From NCBI RefSeq assembly GCF_038595005.1, contig NZ_CP151997.1, positions 1,240,001 through 1,304,000 of the forward strand: DNA of 64,000 bases. The letters run 5' to 3'. Origin of the DNA: Chryseomicrobium sp. FSL W7-1435. Lineage in GTDB: Bacteria > Bacillota > Bacilli > Bacillales_A > Planococcaceae. Numbering within the stretch: position 1 is the stretch's first letter; every line of letters starts with the position of its first letter. The translations under genes were made by a program, and so were the position numbers. The notes under the pieces are model-generated. The model was not told the DNA's origin and made no database searches. It was given only the letters and a program-made list of their open reading frames with translations. This document shows positions 11,850 to 19,719 of the stretch, in pieces.

Positions 11850-13415
11850 ATGGAAAGCACAATTTTTTCGTTATTGCCACCAATTTTGGCAATAGCCATG
11901 GTACTTATCACGCGTCGAGTACTATTATCATTAGGGGTCGGGATTGTCTCGGCAGCATTATTGTTACAAGAGTTTTCACCACTAGAGACTCTACAATCTT
12001 TATGGACAGCATTCCAACTATCTTTTTGGGATGAAGGATTTAATGCGTATAATGTCTTTATTTTACTGTTCATTCTTAGTTTAGGGGTTATTACCGCTCT
12101 CGTTGCACTTTCAGGAGGTAGCCGAGCATTTGCTACTTGGGCAATGAAACGTATAAAAACACGCCGCGGGGCAAAATTGCTAACTGCATTTATTGGGATT
12201 TTAATTTTTATTGATGACTATTTCAATGCTCTTGCTGTTGGTCAAATTGCACGTCCGATTACTGATTCGCACAAAATTTCTCGAGCAAAGCTAGCTTATT
12301 TCATCGATTCAACATCTGCTCCAGTCTGTGTAGTTTCTCCAATCTCTAGCTGGGGAGCCTACTTAATTAGCTTGTTAGGTGGAATTTTTACAACGTATGC
12401 TATCGTTGCCTACACACCACTCGAAGCTTTCGTATTGATGGCACCGATGAATTACTATGTAGTAGCAGCAATTGCGATGGTATTCTTTGTCGCAGTAACA
12501 GATTTCGACTTGTTTGCTATGAAGTCGCATGAACGTCGTGCTCTTGAAACAGGACAGCTTTATGATCCTGAGAAAGATGTAGCAGGAGAGTTAAAAGAAG
12601 AATTCCCAATTCATAACTATGGAAAAGTAACTGATCTAGTATTACCGATTGTCACGCTGATAGTGGCCACCGTCATTGCCATGCTAGTAACAGGAAATCA
12701 AGCTGGTGGCTCTTGGAACTTATTCACGATTTTCGAGAATACGGATGTTCCAAAATCACTTCTAATCGGTGGATTATCGGGAGTTGTAGTTGCACTCTTC
12801 TTATATCTTCGTCAGTTTGGTAAAAACCCTCAAGCAGATGTTTCGCTCATTGGGACAGCTTTCATTTCAGGTGTTCGTTCCATGATGCCTGCTGTCCTTA
12901 TTTTAATATTTGCTTGGGCATTAACGTACTTGATTTCTGAATTACAAACTGGAGAATATCTTGCAGGAATTGTTAGCAACAACAATATTCCTGAATGGAT
13001 TTTACCAGCGTTGCTATTCCTCTTAACAGCAGTAATGGCATTCTCGACGGGAACTTCTTGGGGCTCTTTCGGTATTTTGATTCCAATTGGAGCAGATATC
13101 GCAATGGCTGTAAATCCAGAACTATTATTACCTGTACTATCAGCAGTTCTTGCAGGTGCTGTATTCGGAGACCACTGTTCACCGATCTCAGACACAACGA
13201 TCATGTCCGCAACAGGGGCAGGCTCAAACTTATATGACCACGTCACTACCCAATTACCTTATGCAATCATCAGCGCTATAATCGCTACAGTTGGTTATCT
13301 AACATTAGGATTCACTGGCTCTGCATGGATTGGTCTTGGTGTCGTTGTACTCCTACTCGTCTTGTTATTTACTTTCTGGACAGCGAAGGAAAAAGTTCAA
13401 GCACAAGCCTCTTAA
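11850..13415 (+). CDS. NhaC-family transporter, likely lysine transporter (LysW-like)
   Basis: A 521-residue polytopic membrane protein of the NhaC Na+/H+ antiporter superfamily. It has conserved blocks FIDDYFNALAVGQIARPITD, DSTSAPVCVVSPISSWGAY and GAVFGDHCSPISDTTIMSATGAG. By family alone this would be called a Na+/H+ or malate-lactate antiporter. The upstream lysine riboswitch argues instead that it imports lysine, as inferred for riboswitch-linked NhaC (LysW) proteins in other Firmicutes. AAAGGAGAAG precedes the ATG. A terminator follows, so it is monocistronic. Confidence 0.88.
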   Translation: MESTIFSLLPPILAIAMVLITRRVLLSLGVGIVSAALLLQEFSPLETLQSLWTAFQLSFWDEGFNAYNVFILLFILSLGVITALVALSGGSRAFATWAMKRIKTRRGAKLLTAFIGILIFIDDYFNALAVGQIARPITDSHKISRAKLAYFIDSTSAPVCVVSPISSWGAYLISLLGGIFTTYAIVAYTPLEAFVLMAPMNYYVVAAIAMVFFVAVTDFDLFAMKSHERRALETGQLYDPEKDVAGELKEEFPIHNYGKVTDLVLPIVTLIVATVIAMLVTGNQAGGSWNLFTIFENTDVPKSLLIGGLSGVVVALFLYLRQFGKNPQADVSLIGTAFISGVRSMMPAVLILIFAWALTYLISELQTGEYLAGIVSNNNIPEWILPALLFLLTAVMAFSTGTSWGSFGILIPIGADIAMAVNPELLLPVLSAVLAGAVFGDHCSPISDTTIMSATGAGSNLYDHVTTQLPYAIISAIIATVGYLTLGFTGSAWIGLGVVVLLLVLLFTFWTAKEKVQAQAS

Positions 13416-13425
13416 ATAAACAGAA

Positions 13426-13455
13426 AGCACCAGCCGAATTTGGCTGGTGTTTTCT
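13426..13455 (+). terminator. Terminator of the NhaC-family gene
   Basis: Stem GCACCAGCC / GGCTGGTGT with loop GAATTT, followed by TTTTCTT. Confidence 0.85.
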
Positions 13456-13467
13456 TGTATTAGCGAA

Positions 13468-13496
13468 TTGTGAGGATGTATAAAGTATGATATATT
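13468..13496 (+). promoter_or_regulatory. Candidate sigma-A promoter of lipA
   Basis: TTGTGA, a 17-base spacer and TATATT with an adjoining TGA (extended -10 like), 36 bases before the lipA start. Confidence 0.55.
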
Positions 13497-13531
13497 GACA
13501 ACAGAATAGACTATGGATGGAGGCTACCGCA

Positions 13532-14461
13532 ATGACATCTTGTAAACCAACAGTAGAACGCGAAAGAAAGCCTGACTGGCTAAAAATTAAACTTAACACT
13601 AATGAACAATATACAGGCTTAAAAAAATTAATGCGCGAAAACAATTTAAATACCGTTTGTGAAGAAGCGCGTTGCCCAAATATTCATGAATGCTGGGGAA
13701 CTCGTCGAACAGCAACTTTCATGATTTTAGGAGCTGTTTGTACTCGTGCATGTCGTTTCTGTGCTGTGAAAACTGGACTACCGACTGAGCTCGATCTAGC
13801 AGAACCTGAACGCGTAGCAGATAGCGTTGTCATTATGAACCTCAAACATGCTGTTGTAACAGCGGTAGCTCGTGATGATTTAAAAGATGGCGGCTCGCAA
13901 GTATTTGCCGAGACTGTTCGTGCCATTCGACGCAAAAATCCTTTTACAACGGTCGAAGTACTACCATCAGACATGGGTGGAGTGGAAGAAAACTTACGCG
14001 CCCTAATGGATGCGAAACCAGATATTTTGAATCATAACATTGAAACGGTTCGTCGTTTGACGCCGAGAGTTCGAGCACGTGCTACATATGATCGTTCCCT
14101 AGAGTTTCTTCGCCGTGCAAAAGAAATGCAACCAGACATTCCGACTAAGTCATCTCTGATGTTGGGTCTTGGAGAAACATGGGAAGAAATCATTGAAGTC
14201 ATGGATGATTTACGTGCTAATCACGTAGACATTATGACGATTGGTCAATACTTACAACCTACTAAGAAACACTTAAAAGTACAGAAATATTACACGCCTA
14301 GTGAGTTTGGGGAATTGCGTAAAATTGCTATGACCAAAGGCTTCTCACACTGTGAGGCAGGCCCATTAGTCCGAAGCAGTTACCATGCAGACGAACAAGT
14401 AAATGCAGCAGCAAAACAACGACAGGCAGCAGGCGAAGAAGAACTCGCTGTGCAAAGTTAG
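13532..14461 (+). CDS. lipA: LipA, lipoyl synthase
   Basis: Radical SAM enzyme, 309 residues, that inserts two sulfurs into protein-bound octanoyl groups to make lipoate. Both clusters are visible: the auxiliary cluster ligands C43, C48 and C54 ([12 protein letters not shown]) and the SAM cluster C70xxxC74xxC77 (CTRACRFC). The auxiliary cluster is consumed as sulfur donor, linking the gene to the nearby suf operon. The ATG at 13532 is chosen because GGAGG lies 8 bases before it; an upstream in-frame ATG at 13517 would overlap this site. yutD follows, as in B. subtilis. Confidence 0.97.
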   Translation: MTSCKPTVERERKPDWLKIKLNTNEQYTGLKKLMRENNLNTVCEEARCPNIHECWGTRRTATFMILGAVCTRACRFCAVKTGLPTELDLAEPERVADSVVIMNLKHAVVTAVARDDLKDGGSQVFAETVRAIRRKNPFTTVEVLPSDMGGVEENLRALMDAKPDILNHNIETVRRLTPRVRARATYDRSLEFLRRAKEMQPDIPTKSSLMLGLGETWEEIIEVMDDLRANHVDIMTIGQYLQPTKKHLKVQKYYTPSEFGELRKIAMTKGFSHCEAGPLVRSSYHADEQVNAAAKQRQAAGEEELAVQS

Positions 14462-14470
14462 GTGACGACT

Positions 14471-14863
14471 GTGACGCGTATTCATTTAGAGGGCTATCAG
14501 TATGAAGTTGTGGAAGAGTTTCGTGAAGGTTTCAATCAAGAAGTATTAGAAGAACGCTACAGTGATGTACTTCAAAAATACGATTACATTTTTGGTGACT
14601 GGGGTTATGGTCAGCTGCGCTTAAGAGGTTTCTATGAAGATGCTAATTCTAAAGCAACATTCGATACAAAGATTGGCACGATCCATGATTACATTTTAGA
14701 GTACTGCAATTTTGGCTGTGCTTACTTTTTAATTAAGAAGCTCGGCAAAATTCAAGTTGAACCGCAACCAGAGGAAGTTCAGGAAGAGCCAGTTGAACCG
14801 CAATCAGAGAAAGTTCAGGAAGAACCAGTTGAAGAAGCTAATCAAGAGGAGAAGGCGGAGTAA
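14471..14863 (+). CDS. yutD: YutD family protein (DUF1027)
   Basis: A 130-residue cytosolic protein. The conserved domain includes the segments VLQKYDYIFGDWGYGQLRLR and DYILEYCNFGCAYFLIKK. Function is unknown. GTG at 14471 is chosen since AGGTGA lies 6 bases before it; an upstream GTG at 14462 touches the lipA stop. The tail beyond residue 97 is an acidic Pro/Glu/Gln extension made of a 12-residue unit repeated twice, which is not part of the domain. Confidence 0.88.
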   Translation: MTRIHLEGYQYEVVEEFREGFNQEVLEERYSDVLQKYDYIFGDWGYGQLRLRGFYEDANSKATFDTKIGTIHDYILEYCNFGCAYFLIKKLGKIQVEPQPEEVQEEPVEPQSEKVQEEPVEEANQEEKAE

Positions 14864-14881
14864 TTTCCGTCTTCTTTTTTT
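14849..14881 (+). terminator. Terminator overlapping the end of yutD
   Basis: Stem AGAAGGCGGA / TCCGTCTTCT with a 6-base loop containing the yutD stop codon, followed by seven T. Confidence 0.8.
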
Positions 14882-14917
14882 ATGGTTAGAGGCATCTATT
14901 AGGCTTGAACAGGAGAC

Positions 14918-15086
14918 GGGTAGGATTTGAAACCCCTCCAGCCAGAACACCATTTCCCGGGGGAGTTTCTGCGAGCCTCCCCACGTCAGCCGAAGAAAGA
15001 GCGCTTTCGGCTGCGTTGCCGGGTCTCGGTAAAACTCAGATGGCCTGGGAAATGGTAACCTGGCTTCCGGGATTTCAAATCTATCA
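14918..15086. repeat. Long imperfect foldback element (about 170 bp)
   Basis: The two halves are reverse complements over most of their length. Paired blocks are TAGGATTTGAAA with TTTCAAATCTA, ACCATTTCCC with GGGAAATGGT, GAGTTT..CGAG with CTCG..AAACTC, and CAGCCGAA with TTCGGCTG at the tip. No believable ORF fills it. It could be a small non-autonomous mobile element or a structured RNA. Confidence 0.7.
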
Positions 15087-15106
15087 AGTCAGTGGGGGTA
15101 AAATTT

Positions 15107-15336
15107 GTGATGAGCGAAAACCCTGCTGTGATGAAGGATTTAACCGTTTTGATGAGTGATTTAAAATCGTGATGAACGAAAATCGCGTTGTGATGAAGGA
15201 TTTAACCGTTTTGATGAGTGATTTAAATTCGTGATGAGCGAAAATCGCGTTTTGATGATGGATTATACCGTTCTGATGAGTGATTTAAAATCGTGATGAA
15301 CGAAAAACGCGTTTTGATGATAGATTCGTTTTTTAG
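15107..15336. repeat. 62-bp tandem repeat, about 3.7 copies
   Basis: Units begin with GTGATGA(G/A)CGAAAA at 15107, 15169, 15231 and 15293, giving an exact 62-base period; the last unit is truncated. Each unit carries three spaced TGATGA motifs, so an older sub-period of about 20-22 bases is visible. It has no coding potential and lies just downstream of the foldback element. Confidence 0.85.
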
Positions 15337-15465
15337 GTGCCTGTCCCAAAAACAATTCAAAAAACGATGACTATTCATGGTTTATGCAAAATAGACTCGC
15401 AGTCCTCCGTTGATTTTAGAATATATATGAATTGTGTTGGAATAGTTTGGGGGACAGGTACTTTT
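15335..15465. repeat. MITE/REP-like inverted-repeat element (131 bp)
   Basis: Ends are AGGTGCCTGTCCCAAA and TTTGGGGGACAGGTACTT, with further inward pairing of ACAATTCA with TGAATTGT. The GGTGCCTGTCCC end motif resembles ends of short palindromic elements in Bacillales genomes. There is no transposase in the element. Confidence 0.6.
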
Positions 15466-15491
15466 TGGAAGCGCCTACCAAATTAGACATG

Positions 15492-16538
15492 CTATCGATA
15501 CTTTTTCATAAAGTTCTGATCAATACGATTTTTAAGCTTCCAAGCAAATCGACCTTTCAAAGTTCGATCCCCGTAAATTGCAAGTCCACGTCTATTGCCA
15601 AGCGAAAGAATGGAAAGTTGATTTTTCTTAGGCTCGTAAGCACGCAATTTTTGATTCAAAATAATCGCTTGCAGGTTGTACCAAAGAACCGGTCCCTGTT
15701 TCACAGCATGAACCCCATTCTTGGCAAGACCCTCTCCAAAGTGCGCACAATCACCAACTGCAAAAATAGTGGGCTCGTCAAGTGCTTGCAGAGTAGGTAT
15801 CACTTTCAAGAAACCATCTTCCGTAGCAAGTCCGCTATCCTGGAAAAGCGGAAAACTGGATGCTCCCGTCAGCCACAATAGTTGACTACAAGCTAGTTTA
15901 AGACCGTTCTCAGTTGTTACTACATAGTTTTCAACAGACAGAGGCGAGTCTTGGTCTTTGTAAACAATTCCTGCCGCCTTAAATTCTTCATAAACATCCG
16001 CCATGAATTTGGAGTGACTGATGATGGTCACAGGCTCTACAAATTTGTTAGCAAGTCGCCACTGTTGAATAGAAAGGGCCATTTCACTAGCTGCTGCACC
16101 TCCGCCTACTACAACAGGATGTTGTGTTTCACGAAACGTTTGAACTGCCTCCATCATTTTATGAGCAGGCTTCACTGTTGGAGAATGTGTTTGAAAACCA
16201 TCAGGAATGGCTATGCGTGAACCAATATCGAAAGACACGAGTTCGTATGCATAGCTCTCGCCAGTTTTTCCATACACAACTTTTTCTTTCGCATCAATTT
16301 TTACAACAGTTTCTTCATAAAAAACGGCTTTTGCAATTCTGCAAAAAGGAACTAGTGAGATACGTGTTTCGGCTTCTTCATAAATACCCTCAGCAAATCC
16401 CGAGAACATTCCCGAATAATATTGATAGGGAGAACTGGAGAGGACGACTAGTTGCCAATTAGGAATCGGTTCTCTGAGCCACGCGCGAATAATGTGCAAA
16501 TGCGCATGGCCGGCGCCAACTAATAAAAGTGTTCTCAT
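15492..16538 (-). CDS. FAD/NAD(P)-binding oxidoreductase, NDH-2/SelD-N-like
   Basis: A 348-residue pyridine nucleotide-disulfide oxidoreductase-fold protein. The N-terminal FAD motif is LLVGAGHAHLHII; a second nucleotide-binding motif PVVVGGGAAASEMAL lies mid-protein; the C-terminal FAD contact is TIFAVGDCAHF. The GAGHAHLH variant and YQYYSGMFSGFAEG are typical of the oxidoreductase domain fused to the N-terminus of SelD in some bacteria. Here it stands alone. ATG at 16538 overlaps the TGA of the phosphatidyltransferase gene by one base, with AAAGGAGG upstream, so the pair is one operon. Electron donor and acceptor are unknown. Confidence 0.82.
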   Translation of the reverse strand: MRTLLLVGAGHAHLHIIRAWLREPIPNWQLVVLSSSPYQYYSGMFSGFAEGIYEEAETRISLVPFCRIAKAVFYEETVVKIDAKEKVVYGKTGESYAYELVSFDIGSRIAIPDGFQTHSPTVKPAHKMMEAVQTFRETQHPVVVGGGAAASEMALSIQQWRLANKFVEPVTIISHSKFMADVYEEFKAAGIVYKDQDSPLSVENYVVTTENGLKLACSQLLWLTGASSFPLFQDSGLATEDGFLKVIPTLQALDEPTIFAVGDCAHFGEGLAKNGVHAVKQGPVLWYNLQAIILNQKLRAYEPKKNQLSILSLGNRRGLAIYGDRTLKGRFAWKLKNRIDQNFMKKYR

Positions 16539-17134
16539 CACTCTGCCTCCTTTAAAATTTTCTTCGCTTCATTTAATCTCTGAAGGGCTGTGAAAACTTC
16601 TACAGCCAGAAACAGAAGTGTGAGTAGAGTTAGGTAGTTGGGGAATAGTATCATAAGTGAAAAGAGGATAAATCCTTCCGTTCGCTCTGCAAGACCTGCT
16701 TGATAATAGAACGACTTCATTCCTTTTTTCTCCGTCAAAGCGCCAACTGTCAGAAAGATGGTCATCGCCCAGATGATTGAGCAGGCGAGTAGTAAAAGTG
16801 CCCACATGGAGCCTGGGTAGAGAAAGGCAAAACCAACAATGACACTAATTTCCACGAGGCGATCATAGCTGATGTCTAATAATGTGCCCCAAGCAGATGA
16901 CTTTGATTTGCGAGCCATGGCACCATCTACGGCATCTAGAAATCCAGACAACCAAAGTGCCACGATAGCGAGCAGGGGTTGCTCTAAGTAAATCCATAAA
17001 CCGGACGTTACGCCAATCGCAAAAGCAACATGTGTCACTTGATTGGCAGTAAGGCCGGTATTTAAAAAGCTTGTAGCTGTTCGATCGATAAAAGGATCTA
17101 CATATTTACGTGCATGGGTGTCGAGCATATTCAT
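16538..17134 (-). CDS. CDP-alcohol phosphatidyltransferase (YnjF-like)
   Basis: A 198-residue membrane protein with about six hydrophobic segments. The family signature D-x2-DG-x2-AR-x8-G-x3-D-x3-D is intact in DAVDGAMARKSKSSAWGTLL and the following DISYD. The enzyme would join a CDP-activated lipid or alcohol to an acceptor alcohol in the membrane; the substrate cannot be read from sequence. The ATG at 17134 is preferred over one at 17176, which lies in the divergent promoter region. It is first in a two-gene minus-strand operon. E. coli ynjF is also a neighbour of ynjBCD, so the linkage to the transporter across the divergent promoter looks meaningful. Confidence 0.85.
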   Translation of the reverse strand: MNMLDTHARKYVDPFIDRTATSFLNTGLTANQVTHVAFAIGVTSGLWIYLEQPLLAIVALWLSGFLDAVDGAMARKSKSSAWGTLLDISYDRLVEISVIVGFAFLYPGSMWALLLLACSIIWAMTIFLTVGALTEKKGMKSFYYQAGLAERTEGFILFSLMILFPNYLTLLTLLFLAVEVFTALQRLNEAKKILKEAE

Positions 17135-17146
17135 CACGCTTTCCAA

Positions 17147-17175
17147 TTGAATTATGGTATACCTTACATTATACA
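17147..17175 (+). promoter_or_regulatory. Sigma-A promoter of the seven-gene ynj-like operon
   Basis: TTGAAT, a 17-base spacer and TATACA lie 27 bases before the start at 17203. The region also separates the divergent phosphatidyltransferase gene, so the two operons may be co-controlled. Confidence 0.6.
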
Positions 17176-17202
17176 CACTGTAGACAAGAGAGGTGATACA
17201 AG

Positions 17203-18615
17203 ATGACGAAACAAACAGATTTGCTCATACTCGGTGCTGGAGCAGCTGGACTAACAGCAGCCTTTACCGGAGCCGGCTTTTCGAAAAAAGTAATCCTAGT
17301 AGACCAAAATAAACCTGGTGGAGAATGTACATGGTCAGGCTGTATCCCCAGTAAAGCGCTAATTAACCGTGCGAAAGAAATTCATCATGTACGAAAATAT
17401 GTACCAACCTATGAACCAGATACAGCACAACTACTAGCAGAAGTGCGACAAGTGATGGAAGATGTCTATCAAAATGAATCTCCAGAGGTCTTGGCAAAAG
17501 CGGGAATCGAGTTTGTGAAAGGAAAGGCAACTTTTAAAGATGCACACACTATTGAAGTGAATGGCGAAGTTATCGAAGCCAAAAAAGTGATCATTGCGAC
17601 AGGATCAAAACCTGCTATTCCTCCGATTGACGGGCTAAAAGAAGTAGCTTACTTAACGAATGAAAATCTGTTCCAACAACAAGCTTTGCCGAAAAGCTTA
17701 ATCATTTTAGGCGGAGGTCCCATTGGTTCCGAAATGGCGCAAACGATAGCTAGACTGGGAACGGAAGTACATCTTATTGAAAAAGCGCCTCGTATTTTAG
17801 GTAATGATGAACAAGATCATGCTGCGCTTATCGAACAGCGGTTAGAAAAAGAAGGCGTCCAAATCTACACGAATACGGAAGCTAAATCTGTGAAAGAACA
17901 AGATGGTAACATTCATCTCACCGTTGAAAAGAACGGCACGACATTTGAAGTGACAGCAGAAAAAATTCTTGTGGCGCTAGGTCGTCAAGCGACGCTGACA
18001 GGATTCGGTCTTGAAAACACAGGCGTTGAATACGATAAAAAGAAAATTAAAGTTGATAATCATATGGAGACGACTGTTAAAGGAGTTTATGCAATCGGCG
18101 ATGTAGTGGGGCCTTATCAGTTATCTCACATGGCCAATGCGCAAGGAATCACAGCCGCTCAAGATGCGATTCTGCCGATTCGTCGTAAAATAGACTATAA
18201 GAACGTCACATGGTGTACGTATACAGATCCAGAGATTGGCCAATCTGGTCTAACAGAATCACAAGCACGAGAAGAGCACGGTGATTCTATACGTATCTAC
18301 ACGCATTCATATGATGAACTAGACCGTGCAAAGACAAAGCCAGATTATATCGGTCAGCTCAAACTTGTACTCGATAAAAAAGGCAATGTATTAGGAGCTA
18401 GTGCAGTAGGTGACCGTGCTGGAGAAATCATCAGCCAAATCCAAACGATCAAGATGTTGGACATCAATATGGGCAAGCTGTCTAGTGTCATTCATCCGTA
18501 CCCAACGTATAGTGAGATCTTAGTGAAGCTTGGGAAAAAGATTTACGTCGACAATTTATTAAACAAACCCGTGATTAAACAGGTAACTAAATGGCGTGAC
18601 AAGGAGAGTGAATAA
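17203..18615 (+). CDS. Dihydrolipoamide dehydrogenase/mercuric reductase-like FAD disulfide oxidoreductase
   Basis: Class I pyridine nucleotide-disulfide oxidoreductase, 470 residues. FAD motif LLILGAGAAGLTAA, redox-active pair Cys42-Cys47 (GGECTWSGCIPSK), NAD(P) motif LIILGGGPIGSEMAQ, and a C-terminal dimer motif IHPYPTYSE with the catalytic His and Glu. It lacks the N-terminal metal-binding domain and the terminal vicinal cysteines of true MerA. It is also not next to any 2-oxoacid dehydrogenase subunit, so it is neither a plain E3 nor MerA. It heads an operon with DUF1499, TVP38 and a YnjBCD-type transporter. AGAGAGGTGA precedes the ATG. Confidence 0.87.
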   Translation: MTKQTDLLILGAGAAGLTAAFTGAGFSKKVILVDQNKPGGECTWSGCIPSKALINRAKEIHHVRKYVPTYEPDTAQLLAEVRQVMEDVYQNESPEVLAKAGIEFVKGKATFKDAHTIEVNGEVIEAKKVIIATGSKPAIPPIDGLKEVAYLTNENLFQQQALPKSLIILGGGPIGSEMAQTIARLGTEVHLIEKAPRILGNDEQDHAALIEQRLEKEGVQIYTNTEAKSVKEQDGNIHLTVEKNGTTFEVTAEKILVALGRQATLTGFGLENTGVEYDKKKIKVDNHMETTVKGVYAIGDVVGPYQLSHMANAQGITAAQDAILPIRRKIDYKNVTWCTYTDPEIGQSGLTESQAREEHGDSIRIYTHSYDELDRAKTKPDYIGQLKLVLDKKGNVLGASAVGDRAGEIISQIQTIKMLDINMGKLSSVIHPYPTYSEILVKLGKKIYVDNLLNKPVIKQVTKWRDKESE

Positions 18616-18616
18616 T

Positions 18617-19069
18617 ATGAAATGGCAAGTCGGTGTAACGTTAGCAGGAATTTTAGTAACAGGAGGCATGATGAAAATGTGGTCACAACCTCGTGATTTA
18701 GGGGCAGAAAACGGCAATCTTCGGGAACTGCCGATGACCCCCAATGCGGTCTCTTCACAATCAGACAAAGAAGCTGCCTATATTGAACCGCTTCCGTTCA
18801 TTGGGTCGGAAGGAGAATCGGTTGCGCGCTTACTAAAAGTGCTTGAGTCTACTGAGTCCATTGAGGTAATTACGCATGAACCTCGGTACATCCATGCAGT
18901 CGCCACCACCAAGTTAATGAAATTTAAAGATGATCTTGAATTTGCAATCCGTGAAGGCGAAGAAGTGATTCATGTGCGCTCAGGGGCACGTATTGGGATT
19001 TCTGATAATGGTGTTAACCGCAAGCGATATGAAACTATTCGTTCTGCTTACATGGAAGCCTCAAAATGA
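18617..19069 (+). CDS. DUF1499 protein, membrane-anchored
   Basis: A 150-residue protein with an N-terminal hydrophobic segment (about residues 3-18) and a DUF1499 domain ending VIHVRSGARIGISDNGVNRKRYETIR. The R-S-x-S/A-R-x-G-x-D/S-x-G-x-N-R pattern is the family hallmark. The ATG at 18617 follows AAGGAGAGTGA; an upstream in-frame ATG at 18596 lies inside the previous gene. Function is unknown. It overlaps the next gene by ATGA. Confidence 0.85.
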   Translation: MKWQVGVTLAGILVTGGMMKMWSQPRDLGAENGNLRELPMTPNAVSSQSDKEAAYIEPLPFIGSEGESVARLLKVLESTESIEVITHEPRYIHAVATTKLMKFKDDLEFAIREGEEVIHVRSGARIGISDNGVNRKRYETIRSAYMEASK

Positions 19070-19719
19070 CACGCAATAAAAAGATAGCGATTGCTTTGCT
19101 GCTTTTGTTTATTGCAGTAGCTTTTTTCGTCAATTCGATACCCGCACTGTCTGCACAAGGCATCGAGAGCTGGATTGACTCATTAGGACCGTGGGCACCT
19201 GTAGTTTATATCCTGGTTTATACCATACGACCTCTTGTGTTCTTTCCCGCTTCGATTTTGACGCTAACAGGCGGTGTTTTGTTTGGTGCTTGGTTTGGTA
19301 CCCTTTATACATTAATCGGTGCTACATTAAGCGCTTTAGTTGGCTATGCAATGGCTGAACGCTTGAGTAAAATCTGGAACAAGTCAGCCCCTACAGAACG
19401 TCTTAAAAAAACTCAGCTTCAAATGGAGAAGAATGGCTTTGTCTATGTTCTGTGGTTTCGGCTCGTTCCTTTTTTGAATTTTGATGTGGTCAGTTATGTG
19501 GCTGGCTTAGCACGTGTCAAATGGATTCCCTATACGCTAGCCACAGTCATCGGTATGTTCCCAGGGACCGTGGCTTACAACTTTTTGGGAGGAAGCTTAC
19601 TAGAAGGCGACTGGAGAGTGATTGCTGCAGCGGTGCTTGTAGTCGTTTTATTCACAGTAATTAGCCTTGCTATTCGTAAAAAAATGCTTTCAAAAGAACG
19701 CGACGGAGGAATGGGATGA
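19066..19719 (+). CDS. TVP38/TMEM64 (DedA/VTT) family membrane protein
   Basis: A 217-residue polytopic protein. The VTT domain is clear: GGVLFGAWFGTLYTLIGATL, then FRLVPFLNFDVVSYVAGL and GMFPGTVAYNFLGG. Related VTT proteins act as lipid scramblases or flippases; whether this one does is not known. It overlaps both neighbours by 4 bases (ATGA), which shows tight translational coupling within the operon. Together with the phosphatidyltransferase it suggests that a lipid is handled by this locus. Confidence 0.87.
   Translation: MTRNKKIAIALLLLFIAVAFFVNSIPALSAQGIESWIDSLGPWAPVVYILVYTIRPLVFFPASILTLTGGVLFGAWFGTLYTLIGATLSALVGYAMAERLSKIWNKSAPTERLKKTQLQMEKNGFVYVLWFRLVPFLNFDVVSYVAGLARVKWIPYTLATVIGMFPGTVAYNFLGGSLLEGDWRVIAAAVLVVVLFTVISLAIRKKMLSKERDGGMG

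Noticed and set aside
14918-15086. Second copy of the dispersed repeat found at 29 and 48 kb
   Set aside because: It shares a GC-rich foldback character but the block sequences do not align with that family.
14905-15159. 84-codon ORF after yutD
   Set aside because: It spans the foldback element and enters the tandem repeat, with no conserved features.
15432-15881. 149-codon plus-strand ORF opposite the FAD oxidoreductase
   Set aside because: It is antisense to a gene with clear family motifs and has low-complexity Ser/Lys composition.
17203-18615. Mercuric reductase and a mercury-resistance operon
   Set aside because: No heavy-metal-binding N-terminal domain, no C-terminal cysteine pair, and no merR, merT or merP genes nearby.
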